Assembly (NCBI GenBank): GCA_002633025.1
Contig: NMRB01002200.1
Coordinates: 55,492-119,491, forward strand
Direction: 5' to 3'
Origin: Notospermus geniculatus
Taxonomy: Eukaryota > Nemertea > Pilidiophora > Heteronemertea > Lineidae
Length of the DNA: 64,000 nt
In this document: one piece after another, positions 47,001 through 57,489 of the stretch
Layout of the letters: each line of letters starts with the position of its first letter
Numbering within the stretch: position 1 is the first letter of the stretch
Notes under the pieces: model-generated
Seen by the model: only the letters and a program-made list of their open reading frames with translations
The model's database searches: none
What the model was told of the DNA's origin: nothing
Made by a program: the position numbers and the translations under genes

Positions 47001-50000
47001 GGTTTTAAAATAGTTAGATGCACTAGGGAATGAAGGAAAATCAAGAATTTTATAGGGAATAAAAAAAAAGGATTTTCTACCTTTTTTGGAGAAGTAAATT
47101 ACATAATGTCATCATAAAAGCAAATTTTTAAAATCAATGGGAACATTTGCCAGAAGGATTTAAATTTCACGTGCAACAAACCCGGTTGAATTTGCTGTTC
47201 TTGGTGCTGAAATATAACCAAATTACAGGTGTATACAAACTAATGCTGATGACTGTACATACATTCTTTGGACTAAACAGCCCTGTTTACACTACATATA
47301 AATCCCCGGGCTTTTTGAGCCCGTGACAAGCCCGTGACTGAAAAAACATTGCCTGAGATCCGGCGCGCTTCTACACCACTAAAATCTAGCTGAGCGTACA
47401 CATGTAATTGCTACGCCCGGCGATAGGGTCGCGGCTGGCACGCACTCTTCAGGAGGAGGAGGAGGCGCTAAATTGCAGTGCTGGCCGACTTCCCGTTACC
47501 AGTGGTTACCTTGACATTGTCAATGATTGTCATGCTTGTTGCAAAAAGTTTGTTTATTCCACGTTCTTATCACTGTTTATCATGAAATCTGCTACATTAT
47601 CTCATGTAAAGACAAAAGTCTCGCTCGTAAAAACCACAAACAGCTCAACAAGGAAAAACAGTAGATTCAAATTGATCTCTAGTTTACATGTACATTCTTT
47701 GGACTAAACAGCCCTGTTTACACTACATGTACATATAAATCCCCGGGCTTTTTGAGCCCGTGACAAGCCCGTGACTGAAAAAACATTGCCTGAGATCCGG
47801 CGCGCTTCTACACCACTAAAATCTAGCTGAGCGTACACATGTAATTGCTACGCCCGGCGATAGGGTCACGGCTGGCACGCACTCTTCAGGAGGAGGAGGC
47901 GCTAAATTGCAGTGCTGGCCGACTTCCCGTTACCAGTGGTTACCTTTACATTGTCAATGATTGTCATGCTTGTTGCCAAAAGTTTGTTTATTCCACGTTC
48001 TTATCACTGTTTATCATGAAATCTGCTACATTATCTCATGTAAAGACAAAAGTCTCGCTCGTAAAAACCTACAATGGTGTGAATTAATATTCGAACAAAG
48101 GGAATACAGCTGTTTTGTCCACATGGAATGGGGAGTTACAGGGGCACCGAAATAAAGGGCCAGCAGCAACGACATGTTTTCAGTGCTACATTCTAACTAA
48201 CTCTTGATTTATTTCCAACAATAACAGCAATGTATACAAGGGGTTAACAAGCATAAAGAGGTAATCTGAGTCCATGATCTGATTGGTTACAATAACATGC
48301 TAAGTACTGAATGGGTGGAGCTTATATCAATCATTCATAACCATGCTGATGGTGATGAGGCTTGTTCAACTCTTGTCGGTCACGACATCAGCTTCTGTAT
48401 TCCAATATCTATATCAAAAGTATTTGAAGTCAGTCCTAGAATGCACTCCTCTAGTCTGATATGTTTTCGCTGAATTCAGATACTGCATATCACGAAAATG
48501 GCGAAAATATAGAAATTTGACATATTTCTTGAGATCACCATTTTGTCTGGATATTTTGTGGAATTTTTTCCCCTTGCAACATGTTGAATGGGGGTATTAC
48601 CTGACAGCGTTTGGAAACAGAAGTTGATATTCATACACCTGAGATTCAAGTTTGATGTCTTTGATATTTTCCACTAACAGTTTTGAGATTTTCCAGAAAT
48701 CTTTGTATCGCTCGCCGACTGTAAGATGAAGTTGGATCAGATAGTAAGACAACCATATCCTACATCAATTCCAGCAAAAAAATCACTTTTGATCAAGTCA
48801 CTTCATAAATATTGCAAAATATCAAAATCGTGGGAAATCTCAAGAACATGATAAGTTGAATCCCTGCTATTTGCGAATCAATATCAGCATCCAAACAGCG
48901 CCAGATGGTACCCCCATTCAACATGTTGTTGCAAGAGAAAAAAGTCTACAAAATATCCAGACAAAATGTTGATAATAGCAAATCTCAAGAAATATGTCAA
49001 ATTTCGATATTTTCACCACTCTCGTGATATCCAGCATCTGAATTCAGCGAAAACATATCAGACTAGAGGAGTGCATATCTAGGACTGACTTCAAATACTT
49101 TTGATATAGATATTGGAATACCGAAGCGACAAATTTTGCCTTTAATGAAAAGCTGAATTCCCTCTGTTCGAATATTTAAAATTCACACCACTGTATATTG
49201 TCAGCGGCGATGTGAAGTGGCTGCTCATCAACCTCGGGGTTGAAATGGCGCAAAGAATGCAGCAAACTGTCAACTTCATCTCTGATCATGCAAGCGATAT
49301 CGGGTAGGGAACCACTCGAATTGATAGCCTAATTTGTTTTCTAAACAGGGAATATCGTTAGAATATCGCAAACAGTGTTGTTCTCGAAAAAATGGCCAAA
49401 GTCGCACTGGCTTCCCTTACCCAGGTGGCCATAACGCATATGCGCACATGCTTGGCGCATACAATTTACCTACCTGGAGCCGAGGCGTCACACTTTTCTT
49501 GAAAGCGTGACGGAACAGAGGCGAAAACATAATGCTCCAGACTCTTTAGAGTCAGGAGCATAAAAATAAGCCGCGCCATTGCGCGGCGCAAATGTCAAAC
49601 AAGTGCCCATCAACCATGTTTCATACGCCCGTCCGCCATGTTTTGAATGCCTCTCCAAACCCAATAGACTTCCAATGTCCGTGGTGGCGCCAGCGTATTC
49701 CGAATCCAACCGGCGAAGGAGTTGCATCATGGCCTCGAATGCAAGTACACGGACATTGTACACGGCAGTACATGTACATGAGACATCAATGTAGGCATCC
49801 AAAAATCACTTCCAACAAAACAAACATTAGTTGGTGTATGTTCCCTGGCAAAAGAAGATTGAGTGACCACAATCGCGGACTAACACGTCAGCTGAGTTGG
49901 ATCGCACCCGCAGATCCGGATATTGCTTCCTACCGTACCGGTGTAACATCTGCCATTGTTCCCCATCTGTGAGTGTTTCCCTCCTATTGTCTGACGAAAT

Positions 50001-50856
50001 AAGCGGCGACTTGACAATAGAGGACACACAGAGAAACACGTCGATCTATCTGCCAGCGTTTCCCAAACAATAACGGGGACACACTCACCACAGAAACACT
50101 GGCAGATAACACATGTACATGTACATGTACATGTACATGTACATGTACGTATGGGATCGCGCAATTCATTGGCACACGGATCCGATAGGTGTCCTGAACG
50201 GTACCCTAATGGCCTTCTTTATGGCATCCGAGGAGATCTCATGGACAAACTCCAACGGGTACAAAATTTGGCGGCTCGTATTATCACCAAGACGAATAAA
50301 CGGGACCACATCACACCCATCCTTGCTGTTACACTTGTTACCAGTTCGCGCCACCTGTTGTCCAAACAAGGCCACGCGACTGCGTCATTAGCCTTGTCCC
50401 AATCATTTCATCTTTTGCGTTAACTCATACATGTAAATTATAAATGAATCTGACCCCTACTTGACCCCCGCCTCCGAGCCAATCAGAACTCGTAAAAGAA
50501 ATCGCCGTTCAGCACTTTCTCTTCTCTTCCCGCACACATTTGAATTTGAATTTGTAACAAGGATTTTGATTTGCACGTCGATTAGCCTTCGCACACCGAT
50601 GACTGACTGAGGCTCTCAGCTCCTCAGAAGCGGAAATGTGATGGATTCAAACCAGGCTCGATGGGCGTCAGGCCAGATAGACTGGTGAGAATCAGATGGT
50701 TCACCATAGAGTGGAGTTTAAACTCCTGCTGTATTTTACAAGGCACTTCACGGACTCCTATACTATAACCTGTATATTCATGTCCTCACCCGCTGTGATG
50801 TTGATTGCAATCAGTGGCACAAGGAGCACGGTGCATAGCCCGATATACGACCTCAT
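44013..50856 (-). CDS. secreted LU-domain (Ly6/uPAR three-finger) protein, gene 1
   Basis: Three-exon minus-strand gene of 123 residues. Exon 1, 50856-50790, starts MRSYIG and encodes a 22-residue hydrophobic signal peptide; donor GCGG|gtgagg. Exon 2, 45860-45711 (acceptor ttatttcag; donor aag|gtacat), encodes VSTLRCHQCKSEQL through CPSGNEWCVEYNAGETK. Exon 3, 44167-44013 (acceptor ttttttccag), encodes EEPYEFGRACRESY...LEERCFPEVCQSDGCNNK and a stop. Both introns are phase 1, and the frame is open across all joins. Ten cysteines in LU order, ending C-x4-C-N. No hydrophobic tail follows CNN, so it is probably secreted, not GPI-anchored. LU proteins act as extracellular ligands or modulators; the partner is unknown. 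A paralogue is at 58950-63224. Confidence 0.85.
44400..44726. mobile_element. GGGGCCGTATGC-ended MITE in intron 2
   Basis: 44619-44726 is an almost perfect hairpin: GGGGCCGTATGCATAAAACAT...CACTTAAGATG-TTTTATGCATACGGCCCC. The ~50 bp before it (CTGACATGGTATTTAGAAATG) are doubled in tandem at 44548-44620. The rest of 44400-44547 holds nothing I can support. Confidence 0.8.
44730..45118. other. intron 2 of LU gene 1, no other feature
   Basis: No exon-like or repeat structure is recognised here. Confidence 0.3.
45120..45708. repeat. purine-rich minisatellite abutting the exon 2 donor
   Basis: About 590 bp of degenerate AAGGCRAAATRAGA-type units with very few pyrimidines on the plus strand. On the gene's strand it is a pyrimidine tract (units like CGCCTTTTCCCATTT) starting a few bases inside intron 2. 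The D2 gene lacks it. Confidence 0.85.
45920..46312. mobile_element. TAGCGAG-ended foldback element in intron 1 (D1 only)
   Basis: TTAGCGAGGTTTCGCAAATC...CGAAACACAAAGTACGAAA and reverse ...CTTCGTGTTTCGTCAGATTTG-CGAAACCTCACTA. Its arms resemble those of 32458-32887. D2 shows the empty site (GTACAATGTAGCCTCAG at about 60705). Confidence 0.85.
46590..48085. repeat. three tandem copies of a ~400-bp block
   Basis: Copies begin ATTCTTTGGACTAAACAGCCC at 46642, 47262 and 47691, run through ACACTACATATAAATCCCCG, TGAGATCCGGCGCGCTTC and AGTGCTGGCCGACTTCCCG, and end ATTGTCATGCTTGTTGC. The conserved frame LRPAIGSRLARTLQEEEALN has no ATG and probably is not coding. The first copy is cut by the N at 46918. 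The terminal word TTTACACTACATA links it to the MITE at 21204-21447. Confidence 0.8.
48070..49195. mobile_element. 1.1-kb foldback element
   Basis: Ends TACAATGGTGTGAATT and (reverse) TACAGTGGTGTGAATT, followed by paired ATATTCGAACA and GGGAATACAGCT/GGGAATTCAGCT. Further inside, 48396-48620 and 48890-49120 pair (GGAATACAGAAG.../ATATCTATATCAAAAGTATT, CACTCCTCTAGTCTGATATG, CATGTTGAATGGGGGTA). Arms are uneven because the left one carries a ~200-bp extra segment. Noncoding. Confidence 0.75.
49200..49935. other. no supported gene; small hairpins
   Basis: GCCGCGCCATTGCGCGGC at 49572-49589 is a small hairpin. Overlapping open frames on both strands at 49488-49972 have no recognisable domain. Confidence 0.3.
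49940..50110. mobile_element. GGTGTAACATCTGCC repeat, copy 1
   Basis: GGTGTAACATCTGCCATTGTT...TATTGTCTGACGAAATAAGC...AAACACTGGCAGATAACA. A second copy is at 54539-54695. Partial inverted ends ATCTGCCA...TGGCAGAT. Confidence 0.7.
50112..50148. repeat. (ACATGT)n microsatellite
   Basis: Six ACATGT units. ACATGTAC words are common in the whole window, with a shorter run at 30210-30230. Confidence 0.9.
50196..50345 (+). mobile_element. non-LTR retrotransposon reverse transcriptase fragment
   Basis: The plus frame reads NGLLYGIRGDLMDKLQRVQN, then LAARIITKTNKRDHITPIL. This is the 'N-x-L-L-Y-G...L-x-K-L-Q-R-V-Q-N-x-A-A-R' segment after the palm of CR1/Jockey-type reverse transcriptases. About 50 residues only, 5' and 3' truncated. 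Confidence 0.8.
50430..50780. other. intron 1 of LU gene 1, near exon 1; nothing recognised
   Basis: This stretch lies in intron 1 just 3' of exon 1 on the minus strand. No exon or repeat is seen. Confidence 0.35.
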
Positions 50857-51470
50857 CCCGCTGAAAAAAACTGAGACAAGGAGACACGATTAGATCAGTG
50901 ACTATGAAGTGTACAAACCTTTTCTTACCTGTGACAAAGTGCAAGCACTATTCAGTATTAATGGATGTATAGTCAAGGACATAAATTTTGTCTACACGGT
51001 TTGTTCCACATGAAAATACATCTTGTTGGTCCCTTTTTTAATTTTGGAATTTTGGAAATATCGTAAATGCGTAACAGCTCATGAGAAAAAATCTTAAAGT
51101 CAAAATTTTTATATTGTAACTTTTTTGTGAATGTTGTTGCAGTTATGATACAGTGGAATTTTCTAAGGATTTGGGGCTTTGTTTCATCAAAATCTTTTGA
51201 GTAGTTGCTGAGATATTTGAGATTATTAAAATTTCGATAATTCTAGAATTTCCTATTTTTCACAAAATTTTGATATCAGTAGACCGAGCTCACCCCAAAA
51301 ACGTAGAAGTATGAAGGTCTGGAAATTTAAGCTAGGCTGGTTAGAAGTGAAGCATGTTTTTCAAAATATCAACATTTTGATACTTTGAAAAATGTGCAAT
51401 GTTTCTGCCCAGTTAACACAAAAAGTTGTAAACACATACCTTTATCTAATGGCTTCAAAATTTCCTGAAA
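50857..51470. promoter_or_regulatory. upstream region of LU gene 1 (position only)
   Basis: The ~600 bp upstream of the exon 1 ATG on the minus strand. No TATA box at a convincing distance and no recognisable site; called only by position. Confidence 0.25.
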
Positions 51471-51477
51471 AACATGA

Positions 51478-51722
51478 AAATCTGAAATTATCAAAAGGGG
51501 CTGTTCGTTTTCTTCAACTGAGAAATCTGAGTTGTGATCCTTGAGAAAATGGAGAAAGCTATGAAGCTGCAAATTGCAGCGATTATTCTGTACAGCACAA
51601 CAAATAATCTCCCTGCAATTTGCAAGTGCATACCTTTTTCCGTTTTCCCAAGTATCACAACTCAGATTCCTGAAGTGACGAAAATGAACAGCTCCTTTTG
51701 ATATTCTCAAATATCTCGGCAA
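51478..51722. repeat. foldback segment
   Basis: ATTATCAAAAGGGGCTGTTCG...CTGAGTTGTGAT...GCAAATTGCAG and the reverse CTGCAATTTGC...ATCACAACTCAG...GAACAGCTCCTTTTGATA. Arms ~100 bp, loop ~30 bp. The open minus frame across it is a by-product. Confidence 0.75.
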
Positions 51723-51724
51723 CC

Positions 51725-52255
51725 ACTCGACATACAGTAGCCTCGCGTATTCCCCGTCGTCAAAGCCAGCACCGATTCCGAAATTTTCTAAGTCCAGAAG
51801 AGATGTCGATTTTTACCCTGACAATAGGGCTGGTATGATCGACGATTTGACAAGGGTAGTTATGAGAGTTGCACGAATACGAGAAATGACCAATCGTCTA
51901 TGGACTATAGTACCTGGGGCGATTTTCGTGATGAGTGTCCGAGGCTTTGGAATGGGCAACCATTGGAGGACAGCAATAGAGGACAACAGTGGTTGCCATG
52001 GTTTGCTATTGTTGTTCTTCCAACATGGCTACCAAATGCATTGTTTTCCTCCAACATGGCTGTTCATTTCAAAGCCTCTGCTGGTGAAAACAGGGAAAAG
52101 AGAGTGTTTAACACGACAGTTGATGTTTTCAATGATATACATGTATGGGCCTTTTTGAACTTGAACTACTCGGTACCAAAGATTGCCACCCTCCAACTGA
52201 AATACATGTAGACACTAGGACCATGGCCCCTGGCGGACTGTATCGCCTATCACAC
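51725..52255. other. no supported feature
   Basis: Plus frames at 51835-52211 overlap each other and carry no recognised domain. Confidence 0.3.
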
Positions 52256-52258
52256 TGG

Positions 52259-52413
52259 TGTAACGTTTTTCAGTGAGGCCCGTGTGCCAGTGTGACATTA
52301 CAATAGATTGACAATGAGCGACACACCGTAGAGAAACAGTGAGTCCGTTTCCCAGTGTGTTCAGAACAATGGGAATCACACAGAAAAACGGCCACACTGA
52401 AAAACGTTACACC
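52259..52413. mobile_element. GGTGTAACG-ended MITE
   Basis: GGTGTAACGTTTTTCAGTG and its exact reverse CACTGAAAAACGTTACACC. A fragment of the same family is at ~10040 (CAACGTTTTTCAGTGAGG). Confidence 0.85.
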
Positions 52414-52478
52414 TGTCTTGGCATTTCCAGAATTTCATGTGGCAAAGTTGAACTCTGGGTTCGAGATGGGGGGGGGGG

Positions 52479-53030
52479 NNNNNNNNNNNNNNNNNNNNNN
52501 NNNNNNNNNNNNNNNNNNNNNNNNNNNNNNNNNNNNNNNNNNNNNNNNNNNNNNNNNNNNNNNNNNNNNNNNNNNNNNNNNNNNNNNNNNNNNNNNNNNN
52601 NNNNNNNNNNNNNNNNNNNNNNNNNNNNNNNNNNNNNNNNNNNNNNNNNNNNNNNNNNNNNNNNNNNNNNNNNNNNNNNNNNNNNNNNNNNNNNNNNNNN
52701 NNNNNNNNNNNNNNNNNNNNNNNNNNNNNNNNNNNNNNNNNNNNNNNNNNNNNNNNNNNNNNNNNNNNNNNNNNNNNNNNNNNNNNNNNNNNNNNNNNNN
52801 NNNNNNNNNNNNNNNNNNNNNNNNNNNNNNNNNNNNNNNNNNNNNNNNNNNNNNNNNNNNNNNNNNNNNNNNNNNNNNNNNNNNNNNNNNNNNNNNNNNN
52901 NNNNNNNNNNNNNNNNNNNNNNNNNNNNNNNNNNNNNNNNNNNNNNNNNNNNNNNNNNNNNNNNNNNNNNNNNNNNNNNNNNNNNNNNNNNNNNNNNNNN
53001 NNNNNNNNNNNNNNNNNNNNNNNNNNNNNN
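52479..53030. other. assembly gap (552 N)
   Basis: Run of N, preceded by G9 and followed by the TGTATGATGATG repeat cluster. Confidence 1.
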
Positions 53031-54040
53031 TGTATGATGATGTTCATGGACAGATATTTGATTGTGTAGGCTGTTTTCCCAACAAACTTGAACAGCAACC
53101 AACATGTATGATGATGTTCAAATTTGTATGATGATGTTCATGGACAAATGTATGATCGTGTGGACTGTTTTCCTAACAAACCTGAACATGTATGATGATG
53201 TTCAAATTTTTGGCTGCATGTTTCATCTTGCCAATGCAAAACATCCAAAAAAAATGTGTGATGATGTTCAGGGACAAATGTATGATCGTGTGGACGGTTT
53301 TCTCCACAAACTTGAACAGCATCCAACATTATCCTATCATACTTCATCATACAATGTCCATGAATCTTGGACTGTAGATCGAAATCCCCAACAAACTTGA
53401 ACATCATCATACAAGTCTATGATGCTGTTTTGAACAATGTATGATGATGTTCAAAATTTTAGCTGCGTTGTCACAAGACAGAAATCGACAAACAAGCTTG
53501 GACATCATCATACAAATGTATGATGATGTTTTGAACAAATGTAATGATCGTGTAGACAGGCCTTGAGGCCCGTCTACACGATCATACATTTGTTCAAAAC
53601 ACCATCATACATTTGTATGATGAAGTACATGTATGATCGGGAAAGGAAAATAATGGATGCTGTTGAAGTTTGTTGGGAAAACCGTCCACACGATCATACA
53701 TTTGTCCATGAACATCATCATACAAATTTTGTGGGATGTTGTGCATTTGTTGGCTGAAACATGCAGCTAAAAATTTGAACATCATCATACATGTTGGATG
53801 CTGTTCAAGTTTGTTGGGAAAACGGTCCACACGAGCATACACTTGTCCATGAACATCATCATATGTATGATGATGTTTTGAACAAATGTATGATCGTGTA
53901 TACGGGCCTTACATGTTGGATGCTGTTCACGTTTGTTGGGAAAACGGTCTACACGATCATACATCTGTCCATGATCATCATCATACAACTGTATGATGAT
54001 GTTTTGAGCAAATGTATGATCGTGTAGATGAGCCTTTACC
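53031..54040. repeat. complex array of TGTATGATGATGTTC words in both orientations
   Basis: More than 20 copies of TGTATGATGATGTT or the reverse AACATCATCATACA alternate with ACAAATGTATGATCGTG, CGTCCACACGATCATACA and AACTTGAACAGCATCCAACA. Several ends of the form GGCCCGTCTACACGATC / GATCGTGTAGACAGGCC suggest repeatedly inserted foldback elements with AGGCCCGTCTACACG termini; two meet head to head at about 53566. All open frames here are by-products. Confidence 0.8.
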
Positions 54041-54535
54041 TTTTCTTCCTTCTTGCCAATCAACAGAAATATTTTCCTGGCGAGCAATCACGGCTTTCGG
54101 TCCACCGATGAGACTGTTCAGCAAACTGCGGGACCCTCCGGCCAACAGCAATTCATATCATCAAGATTACCAACAGCTGCGTGTAAAATTCCAAGTACCA
54201 GACTCTCAATTTTGGTAAGGAGCAATCAGTAGTTATATTTCAGGTTTCCCATCCTCTTTAAATTTTTTTATTTTAGTTGACAATTTTAAAATTGCTGATT
54301 GGCACTGCGCCGTGTGCAGAGAAAAGCAACGAGCATAGCACTAACTGATCATAATCAATCATTCAATCAATCTATCAATACTTTAGACTTCTTGACGGAG
54401 ATACAGCAAAAGAATCAATGTTCCATACATTATGACTGCTGCGCGTACTGTTACCTATTGCTCCTTTGGGGGGGGGGCATTCTCGATAAAGGCCCAATGG
54501 GGATCCTAGCTACGATAGAGGGTCGCACACCGAAA
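54041..54535. other. no recognised gene; one donor-like exon end
   Basis: The plus frame 54060-54214 (containing PPANSNSYHQDYQQL and KFQVPDSQFW) ends in TTG|gtaagg, a good donor, but no homologous domain or acceptor is seen. G9 occurs at 54469-54477. Confidence 0.25.
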
Positions 54536-54538
54536 CCC

Positions 54539-54695
54539 GGTGTAACATCTGCCAGTGTTCCCCATCTGCGAATGTTCCCCTCCTATTGTCTGACGGAATA
54601 AGCGGCGACTTGACAATAAAGGACAAACAAATCTATCTGCCAGCGTTTTCCAAACAATAAGGGGACACACTCACCCACAGAAACACTGGCAGATA
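54539..54695. mobile_element. GGTGTAACATCTGCC repeat, copy 2
   Basis: Same unit as 49940-50110 with a few small deletions. Confidence 0.7.
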
Positions 54696-54699
54696 CAAT

Positions 54700-55245
54700 G
54701 TATAACACTGGTCCTGTACAATGAACGCCTTTTGTGTGGGAAATTGATCAGGACCGGCATGTCAGTTTCATTTGAATAGCTTTAACCAATAGTGACACCT
54801 ATTGAGGCAGTGGGCGAGGGTCCCTATTTGCCCCAAAATGTGCCTCGAGCCGTGACAATCATTCAAAATGGTTGTGGCATCAGCGTTGTTGCTTGGCTTA
54901 TTGCGTCATTTGGGTTATTTTGCAACTCAAGAATTGGGTAATATACAAAGTTGGGTCAAAATATTGGGTTATTTGATGAAAAATTAACCCAATGGTTGGT
55001 GCAGTTGTGACACTGTCCATGGGTCAGTGCAGGTGGCTTTATTTGACCCAACGTTGGGAAGGTAATAGGAGCAGTCAGCCGCGTTATCGCCAAAAGATGG
55101 CAGCAAAGTTCTAGCGGACCAATACACAGGAAAAGCCGTGTGATTGGTGCTCGATCAAGAATGAATGGGTACGCTACATGCATCGAATTGGGCCGTAGTG
55201 ACACCTATTGGTCAACTCACTGAGAGCTCCTATTCAAAAAGTGAG
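54700..55245. other. no gene; small repeats
   Basis: AGTGACACCTATTG occurs at about 54790 and 55197. TTGGGTTATTT/AAATTAACCCAAT words pair weakly around 54950. Nothing coding is supported. Confidence 0.35.
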
Positions 55246-55247
55246 AT

Positions 55248-55310
55248 GAACAAGAGGCCCATGAGCCTTGCGCTCAGCTGACTATGATCTGCCACCTTTT
55301 TAATGGTTAT
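55248..55310. repeat. AAGAGGCCCATGAGCC-type dispersed repeat
   Basis: AACAAGAGGCCCATGAGCC-TTGCGCTCAGCTGA is a sentence seen often in marine invertebrate genomes as a dispersed repeat (memory of molluscs and deuterostomes, not checked). Confidence 0.4.
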
Positions 55311-55362
55311 CAAGCAAATATGGCATGCAGATTAATTGGAACTAATCACATAAGCAATACAT

Positions 55363-55973
55363 GTACCTTTGTACCCATCAAGAACCTTGCTAGCTAACAG
55401 GGTTTGAATCCCTATTAAAAGAGGCGTCCAGTGTGGCACCTTAATACGTATTAAGGATTTATTAAAAGGCTAGTGTGATCAAAGATTTTGCAGGTTTCAC
55501 CAATAAAAGTTTGTATCAACCGATTAAGAAGTACTAGTCAGATTGTACGTGTAATTCAAATTTGAAGATTTGGGGTCCAGTTATGTGCCTGACTTGTTAT
55601 GGCGCTTCAGCCAAAAAGAGTAANACTACATATGTCGGATTCACTTGTCTTCAGCCCATTGGTTTGGAGATATTCAAGATAAATTGCTGTCCATTTACTT
55701 CTGGCCATGAGTGTACCTTTGTACCCATCAAGAACCTTGCTAGCTAACAGGGTTTGAATCCCTATTAAAAGAGGCGTCCAGTGTGGCACCTTAATACGTA
55801 TTAAGGATTTATTAAAAGGCTAGTGTGATCAAAGATTTTGCAGGTTTCACCAATAAAAGTTTGTATCAACCGATTAAGAAGTACTAGTCAGATTGTACGT
55901 GTAATTCAAATTTGAAGATTTGGGGTCCAGTTATGTGCCTGACTTGTTATGGCGCTTCAGCCAAAAAGAGTAA
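55363..55973. repeat. 260-bp direct duplication separated by an N
   Basis: 55363-55623 and 55713-55973 are essentially identical (GTACCTTTGTACCCATCAAG to GCTTCAGCCAAAAAGAGTAA). The single N at 55624 lies right at the end of copy 1, so an unresolved overlap between contigs or alleles is likely. Confidence 0.75.
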
Positions 55974-55977
55974 TCAT

Positions 55978-56224
55978 GTCCAGGGTCCATATTTATTATA
56001 GACATACTTAAAGGGGCTCCTCCACTTGACAGTTTTTTCGCAGAAGTTGGCTCTCTATGGGCAACTCAACTGCGAGCAGTTGTTTGTGTCATTGGTCCCA
56101 GTGTAAGCCAACAGGACACAAACAATGGTGAATTGCCCATTGTGAGCCAACTTCTGCGAGAAAACTGTCAAGTGGAGGAGCGCCTTTAGACTGTTCAAAA
56201 TGTAGTTTTATGAATTGGGTCCTG
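55978..56224. mobile_element. GGGTCCATATT-ended MITE interrupted by a CTCCAC MITE
   Basis: The left end GGGTCCATATTTATTATAG and right end TGTAGTTTTATGAATTGGG-TCC embrace the TTAA-flanked element 56008-56189. Confidence 0.65.
56008..56189. mobile_element. CTCCAC-family MITE, copy 3 (intact)
   Basis: AAAGGGGCTCCTCCACTTGAC...GCAGAAGTTGGCTC and reverse GAGCCAACTTCTGC...GTCAAGTGGAGGAGCGCCTTT, TTAA at the left. It serves as the reference for reading the nested insertion at 19013-19485. Confidence 0.85.
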
Positions 56225-57050
56225 GGCCCATATTCATAAAACTACTGAAGTCTAATTGTGACACTTATCCTTTGTTCAGCACAAAAGGTAAGCATCACAT
56301 TTTGACTTAAAAGTATGTGTATAAATATGGAAACTGGGATTTTCAGTTATTGGCTGTGATTTAATGGAACACAACTTAAGATTACTACCATAAAACCGAA
56401 TACAAGTGGGGAATATAATACTCTGTGGTGGGTCTTAACCATAAGCCCAAGCTGATAATGAAGGGACTTACGCGGCATATGTCGCAATAATCAAGATTTG
56501 AGTGCTCATGATTCAGTCCTTAGGTCGTCTGCCGTGGGAGTGGACACTTTATGGGTTTGATTGTGTCATGAATGACGTAATTCGTCAGGCTGACTAAAGC
56601 ATCTCATCAATATTCGCAGACAAGTTGCGGTGACAAGAATTTTTTAAGAGTGTGGGTCCTGGGCCCATATTCATAAAACTACTGAAGTCTAATTGTGACA
56701 CTTATCCTTTGTTCAGCACAAAAGGTAAGCATCACATTTTGACTTAAGTATGTTTATAAATATGGACCCTGGGATTTTCAGTTATTGGCTGTGATTTAAT
56801 GGAACACAACTTAAGATTACTACCATAAAACCGAATACAAGTGGGGAGTATAATACTCCGCGGTGGGACTTAACCAGAAGCCCAAGCAAATAAAGAGACT
56901 TTACGCGGCATATGTCGCAATAATCAAGATTTGAGTGCTCATGATTCAGTCCTTAGGTCGTCTGCCGTGGGAGTGGACACTTTATGGGTTTGATCACAGA
57001 CAAGAAGATTATCGCGAGGAAGGCGAAGCAACAGCGCTCTATCCCTTCAG
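56222..57050. repeat. tandem pair (period ~435 bp) at the start of block D2
   Basis: Each half consists of a GGGCCCATATTCATAAAACT MITE (56228-56335; 56660-56770) followed by the 240-bp block homologous to D1 41740-42000. The first half ends with an extra segment with GTGTCATGAATGACGTAATTC (56565-56650). Confidence 0.8.
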
Positions 57051-57190
57051 TGTTTCCGCCAGAAGGTACTAAGGGTACTATGCTATAGTACCCTCAAGGA
57101 ACAGAAAAGGGCCATTTTCTTTAATTTCATGGGGTTTTTGTTGATTTTAAGAAATTACATGTAGTACCCTCAAAAAAATTTCTGTGAAGT
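57051..57190. other. ~130-bp segment absent from D1
   Basis: CAGTGTTTCCGCCAGAAGG...GTACCCTCAAAAAAATT separates sequences that are continuous in D1 (CTCTATCCCTTTTTGAAGTC). It has an inner palindrome ACTATGCTATAGT. The CAGTGTTTCC start recalls hAT ends, but no matching right end is found. Confidence 0.5.
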
Positions 57191-57272
57191 CATTTGAAAC
57201 ATTGAAAGAACGCATCACTCATACCGCACGATTTCTTCATTATATGTGATTTCTCAAAATTCGTTGTGCGCA

Positions 57273-57437
57273 TGTGGCGGTCTAGGAAAACCCGTCGGAT
57301 GTCGCTGAATGATCAACAAGGGCTGTCAGATTGCCTGTGCATTGATCTGCTACAGTTTCCCCGTTACGTAGTACATTTCAGCTATTGAAATGTGCGGGTT
57401 CACCAAGGCATCCGACGGGTTTTCCTAGACCGCCACA
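57273..57437. mobile_element. TGTGGCGGTC-ended MITE (D2)
   Basis: Counterpart of 42437-42602; same ends and nearly the same interior. Confidence 0.85.
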
Positions 57438-57489
57438 CATATAGAGGGTACCTAGATATAAAATTTCAAGGTCAAAACATTTTAGTACT

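Noticed and set aside
46786-48155. Conserved frame LRPAIGSRLARTLQEEEALN as a triplicated gene
   Set aside because: No ATG start, and conservation is equal inside and outside the frame; the block is a tandem repeat related to a MITE.
53104-54087. Several ~80-100-codon frames rich in Met-Met-Met and Asp-Asp-Val
   Set aside because: Translations of the TGTATGATGATG repeat.
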